Source: Sapria himalayana (Eukaryota > Streptophyta > Magnoliopsida > Malpighiales > Rafflesiaceae). Taken from it: 64,000 bases of DNA. Under the pieces are notes generated by a model. That model was not told the DNA's origin. It searched no databases and worked only from the letters and a program-made list of their open reading frames with translations. Position numbers and translations under genes: made by a program. Shown here in pieces: positions 1 to 9,899 of the stretch; within the stretch, counting starts at the first letter, position 1, and every line of letters starts with the position of its first letter. The stretch spans positions 256,001-320,000 of the forward strand of contig JAREIK010002662.1 in the NCBI GenBank assembly GCA_029783825.1, in the 5' to 3' direction.

Positions 1-309
1 AAATTGAAATGTAATGTGTGTAGGTATGAATTGTAGGAGAAAGCAAGTTCTTTGTGCCTCTAAGAAACAAATTTGTTCAAACATAATTAGAATTAATTAG
101 AAGGAGAAGAAATCAAAGAAAATATGGTTTAACGAAGTCTAACATTTTTTTAATGGTGATGTAACAAATAAAATTGTATTATAAAAAATTATGAATGAGA
201 TGGACAATATTCAACACTAACAACCAAACATTTTCAAATGATTGCGTAATGGTGGATGATTGTGCAAAAGTTCATAAGGCAATTTGTTGGATCATAATAT
301 TGTACCGAG
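1..309. other. AT-rich edge segment, no gene seen
   Basis: No readable coding frame. It lies downstream, on the minus strand, of the copia integrase remnant at 310-945, so it is probably the decayed integrase C-terminal part of that element. The rest of the element, including reverse transcriptase, would lie beyond the left edge of the window. Confidence 0.4.
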
Positions 310-1420
310 TTAATTAATGAGATATATAGTGATATATTTGTTTTCATCCCAAAAAGTAAAAATTAACCAAGATTGAAAATCTAAAGAATGAGCAACTAAT
401 AGAATATAATGATGCTTTCGTTCAACTACTCCTATATGTTGTGGAGTCATAAACACATACATTGAAATAATTCTGCATGAATAGAAATTCACAAAAATGG
501 TCCATGTGAATGATTTTTAACAAAAGCATTAAATTGAGTGTGAACAAACATATAAAAAGTTGATAAAATAATTTGAGTTTTTGATTTAATATTCATAAAA
601 AACCACCCTTGTACACTTTGCAAAATTATCCATAATAATAAAAAAGAAATGTGCACCTAGATGTGTAGCAATTTTGAGAGACGGCCATATAACTCCATGC
701 AATAAATCAAATGTAGCATAAGTAAATTTAAAGTTGCAAAACAATAGTAGTCTGGTTTGCTCACCCACAAAACAAACAATACAATTATTATAAAAGGAAT
801 TATTATATTTACTTTTAGCGGAAATTGAGACAAATGTTTGAGGTGGATTTGCCATTAGTTTAAATGTAGTTATTATTTTTAACTTAGACTCGTAACAAAG
901 GTCTTCATATTGCTTACCTGAGGCAATCATCTTTAACATGTCCAACTATTAAAAGATACAACATATAGAAAAAATGGCACACAATTTGGAACATGATAAT
1001 TTGACTAACAAACATCAAATTTAAATAAAAGATGTGACACAAAACTTTATTTTATGTGTGATTACAAAGTTAAATGATATGGTTCTCGTAGTCATTATAT
1101 AGGATGAAGATTCATTATATAATTTTACAATTGATGATGTTAATATATTTGAGTGGATAAAAAAAGTAGAATTTCTGGTAATATGGCTTCTAGCTCTACT
1201 TTCTTATATTCAAATCATTGTGAAAATAGAATTATTTGCATTGGAACTAAAACAAACAAACATGTATTATTTGCATATCCATTATCATTACCAATGTTAT
1301 GATTAAGTGCCATCTAAGACATGGCAAAAATACATAATTCCAATCAATTAGGAATAAATCCATGTGCCACATTCAATGAGTTGTTATCTTGAGAATTAAC
1401 TCCACATGTAGATTGTAGAG
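310..1420 (-). pseudogene. Ty1/copia integrase remnant (GAG-pre-integrase and integrase core)
   Basis: Broken copia polyprotein read on the minus strand. The segment at 945-586 carries a GAG-pre-integrase/integrase zinc-binding pattern, with a CIVC pair followed by EQTRL and later the FDLLHG and IMDNFAKCT stretches that match the start of the copia integrase core. The segment at 492-310 holds TPQHIGVVERKHHY, a good match to the TPQQNG-V-ERKHRH signature of plant copia integrases, and ends near TYLIN. The 946-1420 stretch lies where protease would be, but it is too decayed to name residues. Integrase would insert the cDNA copy of the element in the nucleus. Frames are broken between the pieces, so this is a dead copy. 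No LTR for it was found in the window. Confidence 0.8.
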
Positions 1421-1438
1421 ACTTAGTTGCGTTGGAAA

Positions 1439-1644
1439 CATAAAAAATATGGATACTTATTATTAAAAAGATTCTTTTAATTCACTTGGCTTGCTAAGTT
1501 GTTGGAATTCATAAAAAATATGGATACTTATTATTGAGAAGATTCTTTTAATTAACTTGGCTTGCTAAGTTGTTGGAATTCATAAAAAATATGGATACTT
1601 ATTATTGAGAAGATTCTTTTAATTCACTTGGCTTGCTAAGTTGT
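1439..1644. repeat. 71-bp tandem repeat, about 2.9 copies
   Basis: Copies start at 1439, 1510 and 1581 with the same opening (CATAAAAAATATGGATACTT) and nearly identical bodies ending in GCTTGCTAAGTTGTTGGAAT. Only a few substitutions separate the copies, so this duplication is younger than the surrounding decayed copia sequence. Confidence 0.9.
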
Positions 1645-2259
1645 AAATCTAAATGTCATTTTTTAATCGACACCAATCTTTAGTGTATACTTTCTCTGAC
1701 ACCGTAATATGTTAAGAAGAGAACTTTGAAAGAAAATAAAATAACATAAAAACATATATCTTTTGATAATTACAAGCATACTACTAAGATGACATATAAA
1801 AATTGTATTAATTTAGACAACATAATCTAATTAAACTTTCTTTATATCAACTCAATATTTTCCATTTTTCTATTTCATTGAAATCTACAATTTTTTTAAT
1901 AAGACAATAAAGTGAGAATTGGAATTGAAAATGTGATACACAAGTAATTCTATTGAATGAGATGAAATAATACATGCACATATACACAAATAATAGTTTA
2001 AAAGAGACCTAAAACATTTAAACAATACATGAAAAATAACATCATCAAATGAATTGGGGTGGCTGATTTTCCCTTTAAGGTGGTGCTGGAAAAAAAATTT
2101 TAATTATATTTTTCAATTGAAATTATGATATAATATTAGCAAGATACAATGTCCCAATTTGAATTTCTTGTTGTTAAACTATTATAAAATATAAAAAAAA
2201 GATAAATATATTTTTTCTTTGTATATGAAAAGAGGACAATTAACAAGAAAAAGAGGAAG
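1645..2259. other. AT-rich intergenic stretch, nothing recognised
   Basis: No coding frame, hairpin or repeat that I could support. It separates the 71-bp tandem repeat from the LTR starting near 2260. Confidence 0.4.
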
Positions 2260-2689
2260 TGACAAACAAATACAAAGAGAGAGAGAAAGAGAAGAGAACT
2301 TCTCATTCCATTATTAACATAAGTGAATACATGTACTTTTTATAGGCTTACCAAAGATTGTTTCATTCACTCATTTTAGTAGTGAGTTAAGAATACCATA
2401 AATTGAAAATCTTGATAAATATGAACAAGCTCATTTACCACTCACCTAAATATGTTATTTAAAATACCTCCCTACCGACTGACCAACATTAAGAATATGT
2501 AAACATTTCTAGTAAAATCCATTGATATAAAACCTAGTGATGATAAAAAGTATAATATTCATATGATGTTGTTGATTTCTTTTAGTCTATTAGAACAACC
2601 TTATTAAAAAACTTGCTAGTAAATCATAGTTGGATAAAACCTAAATGAAGGAAAAAAAAGTGCAATACACTAACATCTTCTCACAAACA
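2260..2689 (-). repeat. Probable 3' LTR of the copia element at 2.7-4.5 kb
   Basis: The right boundary is well supported: on the minus strand the purine-rich AACATGAGGAGGAGCA (a polypurine tract, 2690-2705) immediately precedes TGTTTGTGAGAAG, which gives the canonical TG start of an LTR at 2689. The left boundary at 2260 is inferred from the first suitable TG on the plus strand (CA end on the minus strand), next to a GA-rich stretch typical of copia LTR ends. No second LTR copy was found, so the length of 430 bp is provisional. Confidence 0.55.
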
Positions 2690-2719
2690 TGCTCCTCCTC
2701 ATGTTAATATCTTTAAGTT

Positions 2720-4515
2720 GATACATTTCAATCTTTTATATTAGCTTCTCGAATATTGAGGTTAGCAATGACTTCATAGATAAGTCTGCTAAATTATCAC
2801 ATGATATTTATTGAATATTAATTTCTCTACTTTTCTAGAGTTCATGTGTATAAAAGAACTTTAGAAAAATATGTTATGTTTTATCTCCCTTTATATAATT
2901 ATCATTGATATGTGTAATGCATAGAACACTATTTTCAAATAATATTGTCAAACTATCTTTTATCAAAAGGGGTCTACATGATTCTTATATATGTTGAATT
3001 ATAGAACTTAACCATATATATTCATGACTTATTTCATTAATTATTATAATCTTAGAATGATTTAAGATGTCACCATCATTTTCAACTTAAAGGATCTTCA
3101 TGGAATAGTAGTTCCATTATAATGAACATATACATTGTTTGTGATCTAGCCATATGTGGGTATAAAAGGTAGCCTATATTAGCATATCCAAATAATGACT
3201 ATTTTGATTATTTAGAGTAAAATATATCTATATTAGTTGTTCCTTGGCAGTAGCACAATATTTGCTTGATACAATTCCAGTATGCATAGGACAAAAACTT
3301 CACCTTGATAATAAATTGATAGAAAAAAAATGATATTTGAGCAAATATAGTTAGCAAGATACACAAGTATACCAAATACACTAAGATATAGTACTTTAGG
3401 ACTAAGCTATTCTTCACCCTTTTCAAAATGGTGAAATGATTCCTTTTTTTCATATCAAGTGAATGAATAATCATTGATGAAGGTAAACTTCATGTTTTAT
3501 TCATATACAGATATTTTAATATATTTTGAGTTAATGTTAAATGTGAGCTAAAATTCTAGTATGAAAATGCTTGATTGTAAGGCCAAAAAACAAATTTGTT
3601 TTTCCTAGAACCTTCATCTCAAATTCTTTTTTTAAATATTTTGTTGTTCTTATGAACTCTTTAAGAGTCTTAATTAAAATCAACATATATAATAATAAAT
3701 ACAAATCTAGTTTTTGATTTTTTAATAAAAATACATAAACATAGAGGGATGTTTGCATACCATTCTTTTAATAAGTAGCCATGAAAGTGATTATACCACG
3801 CATGTCCGAATTACTTCAATTCATATGGAGATTATTGTAATTTGGCTAAGGAAGTATTACAAGGCTTTGTATTATTTACTTCATGAATGTTAAATCCGTA
3901 ATGGTTTTTTTAATATATGTCATTATCTATTGCTCCATATAGATAAGATGTGATGACATGTATGAGACATATATTTAATCCTTAGAGACAACTAAACTTG
4001 TTAGAAAGTAGAAAATGATTAGTCCATGGCAAAAGAATATGTTTCCTTGGAGTAAATACAAAATATTTACAAGAAGCCTTGTGCTACACTACATGCTTTA
4101 TAACTTATAATCTCAATAATTTCACTGCACTTTTGTACCAAAGTATTTGTCCTCTAGGAATATTATTCCGTGCTAAAGTATTTGTAGTCAAGATATATAG
4201 CTTTATCACTTTCAATATATCAATAAAAATATTTGGTAATTGCTTTGCAAGATTATATAAATGAATGATCCTTTGAACTTCTAGTTCACTTTGAATTATA
4301 TGAGGATCAAAATAAAATATTGTAAATGCATTCCAAGTAATTTATTATTGCCCTTATGAAACTAACTTTTCTTCCCCCATTAGAGGGATCACACTTACAT
4401 TAAAATGACAATCTATAAAGTGAGATATAAAAACATCTCTTGTTAAGGATTCAAGATATTTTGTGTTAGATGGAAAATCAAAATCCACATAAATCCCAAG
4501 ACTTCACTGGGGCCC
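2720..4515 (-). pseudogene. Ty1/copia reverse transcriptase-RNase H remnant
   Basis: Minus-strand copia pol, read in several frames because of stops and frameshifts. From high to low coordinates: an integrase-RT linker region (about 4515-4260, including a LDPH-like region and ELEVQ-like remnant); the RT start with SYKACSVAQGF (near 4100), a decayed KARLVAQGF motif; AYLYG-like SYLYGAIDNDIY near 3950; the ELKxFGHAWYNHF segment near 3830; then EFEMKVLGKTNLFFGL (3537-3758), the decayed EFEMKDLGK motif; and an RNase H tail reaching about 2720 with a degenerate EYI-x-LAD segment. It ends just before the polypurine tract and LTR at 2690. The region before the integrase tail is missing, so only the 3' half of the element survives. 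Confidence 0.8.
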
Positions 4516-4537
4516 TATTTAGTGTATAGGTACAATT

Positions 4538-5080
4538 AGTATATAGACATTCATCATTAGCTATTGGTTGAATATGAATTAAAAAGGAGAGTATTCATCA
4601 TAAGCTATTGGTCAAATATGAATTAAGATCGCAACATGCATAATAGCATGTCTCAAGACATTCTCTCTAAGAATATTGGTCTCTTAAATATTCATTGCTA
4701 ATTGAAGATCTAACTATAAATTTACCTTGTGAGCATTTAGTACATAAGTATTCATCACAAAAAACCCATGAGAAGTTTAAATATTTATAATCTATTTTAA
4801 TAAAATAAATAAAATGAGCAAAGAAATAAAAAGTATGCCATTCATAAATCGAATATGAATTAAGATCACAACATGCATAATAGCATGCCTCTAGGCATTC
4901 TCTCTAAGAATATCGATCTCTTAAATATTCATTGCTAATTGATGATACTATCAATGTACATCCTGAGCATGTAGTACATAAGTATTCATTAGGCAAAAAA
5001 AAACCATTAGAAATTTAAATATTTATAATTTTTGTTAATAAAACAAATAAATTGAGTAGTGAAATAAAAAGTATGACATT
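4538..5080. repeat. 237-bp tandem duplication with a smaller 47-bp duplication at its left edge
   Basis: Two copies lie end to end (about 4597-4833 and 4834-5070). Both hold AATTAAGATC followed by CAACATGCATAATAGCATG, then a TTCTCTCTAAGAATAT segment, TTAAATATTCATTGCTAATT and a block ending in GAAATAAAAAGTATG. The GCATAATAGCATG core is an inverted repeat. At 4538-4630 the short motif CATTAGCTATTGGT/CATAAGCTATTGGT is also duplicated. No coding content. Confidence 0.8.
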
Positions 5081-5119
5081 CATGATTTTATTTTATTGAA
5101 TACAATAGAGAAAGGAGAA

Positions 5120-5120
<1 letters not shown>

Positions 5121-5171
<51 letters not shown>
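5121..5171. repeat. (TA)n microsatellite
   Basis: Uninterrupted alternating TA of about 50 bp. It is the first of several simple repeats in the next 800 bp. Confidence 0.97.
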
Positions 5172-5172
<1 letters not shown>

Positions 5173-5513
5173 GGAAAACTATGTTTATGGACCCCAAAAT
5201 TAAAATATTTGCATTTTGTGAACCATAAAATTTTAGGTTTAGGGATTAGTGCATCAAACACAAAATAAGTGAGTATTAATGCATCCAATTTTACTTTCCT
5301 ATATATGTTATATCATGATAAAAAGAATTTAAATCTCTTATGATAAAAATATTTACATCTCAACACGCTACATAACAAGAATGATAAAAATATTTAAATC
5401 TCAACACGCTACATGATAAAAAGAATGAAAAAAAATATTTAAATATCTTATTAACTTGTATACCATGATAAGTTATATCATGGTATACACTATATATATC
5501 ATGAAACATATCT

Positions 5514-5557
<44 letters not shown>
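5514..5557. repeat. (TA)n microsatellite
   Basis: Uninterrupted alternating TA of about 43 bp. The preceding 5330-5460 carries two imperfect copies of an AAAAATATTTAAATCTCAACACGCTACAT-like unit. Confidence 0.95.
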
Positions 5558-5560
<3 letters not shown>

Positions 5561-5636
5561 GATACATATCATTATATAACTATATATATGTTTTTATATA
5601 TGTATATTTGCTTATAGTTATATATTCATATAGTGA

Positions 5637-5662
5637 TACACACACACACACACACACACACA
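5637..5662. repeat. (CA)n microsatellite
   Basis: Thirteen CA units on the plus strand, followed by interrupted TATA/GTAT sequence through about 5960, including another TA run at 5836-5858. Confidence 0.97.
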
Positions 5663-5989
5663 AAAACATATATTTATATGTAGTTATATATAGTTATATA
5701 CATATTATTATATATATACATATATATACCTATATGTATGTGCATGTGTGTATATTATTATTTCATCTAACTATTATGTGTGTATCTACATAACAAGATA
5801 TATGGCATATATATGAATATGCATAACTTGGTAACTATATATATATATATATATATAATTATATAGATATCCCAATGCATATATATACAAAACTTGATAA
5901 CTATAAATAACTTTATATTTGAATATAAACACATAGACTACTATGCATATATGTAACATCAAAAGCATTAAAGTGGGTAGATGAACTTT

Positions 5990-6254
5990 AGCATTTCCCA
6001 CATCATGAATTCCCTATGGGATTTTCAAATTTTCTTCTATATAAAGTAGAGTCTCTCATTATTTTTAATATATTCCAAACCCAAGTTTCTTTAGTTTAAA
6101 TTTCATTTATTGTCTAGTTTATTTTATATAATTACTTTATAATTTTTTATATCAAATTATTGTTGTGAGTTCTATAATTATAATAGTGACATTATATGTG
6201 AAGTTTAGGATCATAACTTTTGTGGTGAGTCCATATCTAATTAAAGTTTTGTCA
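5990..6254 (+). repeat. Probable 5' LTR remnant of copia element C, with a TATA-like site
   Basis: CTATATAAAGTAGAGTC near 6037 looks like an LTR TATA box. The segment ends at GTCA (6251-6254) directly before a primer-binding-site remnant at 6257. The left boundary is unknown and no matching 3' LTR was found after the RNase H end at 17.2 kb, so only the right end is supported. Confidence 0.45.
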
Positions 6255-6256
6255 AA

Positions 6257-6271
6257 TGGGTAATAAGAGCT
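6257..6271 (+). other. Degenerate tRNA-Met primer binding site of copia element C
   Basis: TGGGTAATAAGAGCT resembles TGGTATCAGAGC, the sequence complementary to the 3' end of initiator tRNA-Met that primes reverse transcription in plant copia elements. It has one inserted base and a few changes. It sits about 130 bp before the gag remnant, which fits its role. Confidence 0.5.
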
Positions 6272-6389
6272 TAAAGGTATATGATTTTTAAGAGGGACTA
6301 TTATGATCACTCTACATATTTGGAAACATTTCTAATACATATAACATAAATAATTACTACTATTCTCATGTATTACTCATTTTAAAGAT

Positions 6390-7030
6390 TAAAAAAAAAT
6401 GATAGCAAAATTTGTAGGATAAAAATCTAATGAAAGCAATTTTGGCCTATGGAAGATGAAGATCAAAATATCTTGAAGAAGAAAATTTACCTAGAAGCAA
6501 TTGGAATGAGGCCAAAAAATATTGAGGAAAAGAAGTGAGATCAAATGGATGGTGATGCTATTGCAAACATATTTGGTAGTGACAGATAATATATTGTCAA
6601 ATATATATAAATTACAAAAAAAGAAAAGAAATTTGGGATACTTTGACAAAAAATTTATGAAGTCAAGTCATTACACAATAAATTTATTTCGAGGAGAAAG
6701 ATTTATAGTTTTTAAATGTCTGAATCCCCTTCAATGTTAGCATACACCAACATTCTGAAAATATAATTCTTTCAATTGTCATCTAAAGATCACAACATAG
6801 GAGAAAAAATGTGCTTAATATTTATTCCTAAGTCTACTAGATCAATTTGACTATCTCATCATAAATATGGTCAATAATTATATGAGAGAAAATTAAGACT
6901 TTAATAATGTTCTAATTACTATACTTGAAGAAGAAAGTAGACATAAAATTAATAAAGATAATATATTTTATTTTCGGAAAACTAGGGCTTTGATTGTCTC
7001 CCAAAGAAGAGTAGTAGAATGTAAATTTAG
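6390..7030 (+). pseudogene. Copia element C: gag remnant, part 1
   Basis: Plus-strand decayed copia gag (UBN2 type). It begins with a KFxGxN-like segment near 6404 and a MEDxxxxL-like helix, and it runs through many stop codons. Gag would form the cytoplasmic virus-like particle. The coding sequence stops at 7030, where a hAT element has inserted, and picks up again at 7488. Confidence 0.6.
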
Positions 7031-7487
7031 TAGAGGTGTCAACTGGGCCGGGCCGGCACGGAAATTCCCGTGCCCGGGTTCGTGACGTGCCGTGCCGAGG
7101 CCAACCGAGCCTCGTGTCATGCCTGGCCCGGCACAATACCTCGGCATAAGCACAAAAACCAATTTTTTTTTAAAAAAAAATTAGGGTTGCGGGGGCACCG
7201 AAACCCCAATTTTTTTTTTAAATCAGGGTTTAAGGCACGCCGAAACCCTGATTTCTTTAAATTAGGGGTTCGGCACGATGGTGCACAGCCGATCTCCTAA
7301 TTTTTTTTATATTAGAGGTTCGGCCCGACTGGCCGAACCCGGAGGATTCGTGCCAAGGGCCCGTGCCGGGCTGACCTCCACAGAATCGTGCCGGGCCATG
7401 TATGACATGATACAGTAACCGTGTCATGCCTGGCCTAGCACGAAAGCACGGTCAGGCCGGCCCTGCACGTCCTATTTGACACCTCTA
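7031..7487. mobile_element. Non-autonomous hAT element (hAT-a) inside copia gag
   Basis: Starts TAGAGGTGTCAACTGGGC and ends with the inverted counterpart ATTTGACACCTCTA. It is flanked by 8-bp duplications AAATTTAG / GAATTTAG (7 of 8 identical), the 8-bp size expected of hAT transposition. Length 457 bp, with no transposase. It is much more GC-rich than its surroundings. The interior (7179-7339) holds four successive hairpins. Its termini match those at 24077, 28341 and 56558, so it belongs to one family. Gag coding of the host copia continues on both sides. Confidence 0.92.
7179..7339. repeat. Array of four hairpins inside hAT-a
   Basis: Stem pairs: 7179-7188 with 7202-7211 (one mismatch); 7220-7231 with 7243-7254 (12 bp perfect: AAATCAGGGTTT / AAACCCTGATTT); 7258-7273 with 7288-7303 (14 of 16); 7317-7325 with 7331-7339 (9 bp perfect). 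The stems share a core (TTAGGGTT, TCAGGGTT, TTAGGGGTT, TTAGAGGTT), so the array looks like a palindromic unit of about 40-50 bp duplicated four times. Confidence 0.85.
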
Positions 7488-8960
7488 GAATTTAGTGAGA
7501 GTCAATAAAAATAGGAGAAAGTCATTGGGTAACAAGAATGTGAAATTCTATTATTATGAAAACAAGAACATATAAAAAAAGTATTTTAGTATTACAAAGG
7601 AAACAAAGAGAAATATATAAGAAGAAATGAATTAGTCATCAAATACTCTAGATTATGTGGCAAGTACTCTAGGTAATAATGCAATTTATATAGTCAGCAA
7701 CAATTACAAAATGAAGAAAAAGATTTATTGGTTTCTAGCTGATGGACTCATGAGTAATATGACATGAATTCTCGAAGAGAATAATTCTATCAATATGAAC
7801 CCATCTTAGACTAATTTGTGTTCATAAGAAATGATCAAACCATAGAAATTACTAGTATTAGTTTATCAGAATCAAGATATATAATGATACGATATGCATA
7901 TTTCAAGGAGATGTCATGTTCAAAATCTATTGTCTTTAGGAGAATTAGATAATGATGGATGCAAAACTCATGTTCAAAATGAGACTATGAAAAAAGTGAA
8001 AGGAGCACTTGTAATGATGATGTTTCATCATAATTTTGTATGCTCATAAAAAAAACATATAAAGATTGATAGAATAATTAATGATGATGTGGCATTATAA
8101 ACTTAATCACATGTCAGATTGATTTTTGAAAATTTGTATAGGACGAACTTTTTCTAAAGCTAAAAAGGTATCATTACACTTTTGTGAGCATCGTATTACT
8201 AGTAAGTAGAGATTGAAGTTCAATAATTCTAATTCTAGAAGTAAATCTATCTTAGAATTGATTCATTCTGAAATTTGGAAAGCACTAATATTATTACTAG
8301 GAAGTGCAAAAATATTTCATATCCTTTATTGGTGACAACTCTAAAAGTTGTTGGATGTATCCAATCAAGAAGAAAGTGGGCGTGTTTTCATTTTTTTAAA
8401 ATATTTAAATTAAATGTTAAAAGAATATCAACTATCAAGGACTAATAATGTGAGAACATATTAGTAGTAAATTTGATATCATTTATCAACAAGAAGCATC
8501 AAGAATAGTATATAATGGCATATACTCCGCAACAAAACATTATTGCAGAAAGGATAAATAGAACCATGTAATAACTAACAAGAGGCATCTTAAGTGCTAT
8601 GGGAATGGTTAATTTATTTTGGGTATAAGAAGTCAAAACTACCTAGATCAATTTGTCACTATCAACTAAGATTGACTTGATGACGCTGATGAAAATATAG
8701 ATTGGTAAGCTATTTGACTATCCTAACTGATGCTCATTTGGAAATCATATGTACAATATCCAAGAAAGATTAAAACTAGATTTTAAATTCAAAAAATGCA
8801 TATTATAGGACATGATAATGGAGGAAAAAGATATAGCATACAAGAAAGCTTATTATCATTAGAGATGTAAGAAGATATACTACAACAAAAAGAAAGAAAT
8901 AATTTTAAGATTGAGTTTTATTGTAAACAAATAGTTAAAATGTGAATTACTAGAGCACCA
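7488..8960 (+). pseudogene. Copia element C: gag end, protease and integrase remnant
   Basis: Continues the gag frame after hAT-a. A decayed zinc knuckle lies near 7530-7585 (KFYYYENKNI, with the cysteines mostly replaced). The protease start near 7727 reads WFLADG where the family has W-x-LDTG, so the catalytic aspartate is displaced. A GAG-pre-integrase region near 8170-8290 includes FCEHRITSK and LELIHSEIW. The integrase core carries TPQQNIIAERINRTM near 8526-8570 and an FW motif near 8615. Integrase and protease would act in particle maturation and DNA insertion, but numerous stops make this copy inactive. Confidence 0.8.
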
Positions 8961-9270
8961 TACACAATTACCCGATATGTTCGAGGTATTTGGGGTACAA
9001 CAATCAAATATAGATAGGAAAGAGCTAATAAGGTACCTAGAGTATGTGATGAAGAGAAATATTGCATGCTATCTACAAAAAAAGGTTGGAGAGTTGAGAT
9101 CTTATTATAAGGCTACAAAAAAGCCAAGATGCTTCTCTTTAGATGACAATAATATAGAAAGGAATTTAAGCTCTTCATATAACCAAGACTCTAAATCTTG
9201 TTTTTCTACTACAGAAAAAATCTATTAGAAATAGATGAGTGCATAAGATCAAGCATAATATTAATGATCA
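8961..9270 (+). pseudogene. Copia element C: integrase-RT linker
   Basis: An open stretch at 8977-9228 without a motif I recognise. It lies between the integrase remnant and the RT start at about 9280, so it is most simply the decayed linker that in copia elements precedes the RT. Confidence 0.4.
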
Positions 9271-9274
9271 ATTG

Positions 9275-9690
9275 GGGTTATATCATGCATGACTATTGGT
9301 CAAAGAATATGCTCAAAAAGAAGACATCGATTTCAATGAAATAATTTTTTTCTATTATTCGACTTACAATAGTTCTGATAATCCAGATAATGTGTTCTAT
9401 TTATATACTTGATTTACAATTAGAGTAATTAGACATAAAACAACATATCTTCATGAAAAATGCAAAGAAGAAATATATATTGTAACCAGAAGGTTTTGTA
9501 AAAAAAGAAAAATATTGGGTTGAAAATTAAACAAATCTCTATGACCTCACACTAGCACTGAGATACTAGTATAAAAATTCAATATTTAGATCATGAGTCT
9601 TCCATATTATAGACTTAATTCATATCCTTGTGCATGTTATAAGAAATATGAAGATGATGATTTTTTGTATCATATTAATTAAATGTAGAT
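9275..9690 (+). pseudogene. Copia element C: reverse transcriptase, N-terminal part
   Basis: Reads ...KEYAQKEDIDFNEI near 9300-9345 (decayed KGYAQ-x-GIDFNE), then RLTIVL, LDIKQHIFMKN and the PEGFVK motif near 9485. It continues in shifted frames to about 9690, where the sequence that should become YVDD is cut after ...TGTAGAT. The RT resumes at 16319 with GTAAATGATATGTTAG (V-N-D-M-L-V). A hAT insertion therefore interrupts the RT exactly at its catalytic motif. Confidence 0.85.
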
Positions 9691-9899
9691 CAGAGATATC
9701 AAGTGGGCTAGGCAGCTCAAGCATGGAACAAGCACAACATGAACCATGCTAGGCCCAACAAACCATGGCATATTACCATGCATAGATTATGGTTGTGCCA
9801 AGCATATAAGCATGGCAAATGGCACGTGCAAGGCATGTTTTTAAAAAATTAGGTGTTCTGCCAAAATAATGGCATGATCCATTATAGGCTATTTTTTGG

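Noticed and set aside
1439..1644. Possible CRISPR-like array
   Set aside because: Repeats are contiguous 71-bp tandem copies with no unique spacers, and the window is a plant nuclear genome.
5088..6001. Frames with alternating Ile-Tyr or Thr-His
   Set aside because: Translations of TA and CA microsatellites.
6912..7300. Overlapping frames on both strands near 7.0-7.3 kb
   Set aside because: They lie in the GC-rich hairpin interior of a non-autonomous hAT element; GC-rich sequence has few stops by chance.
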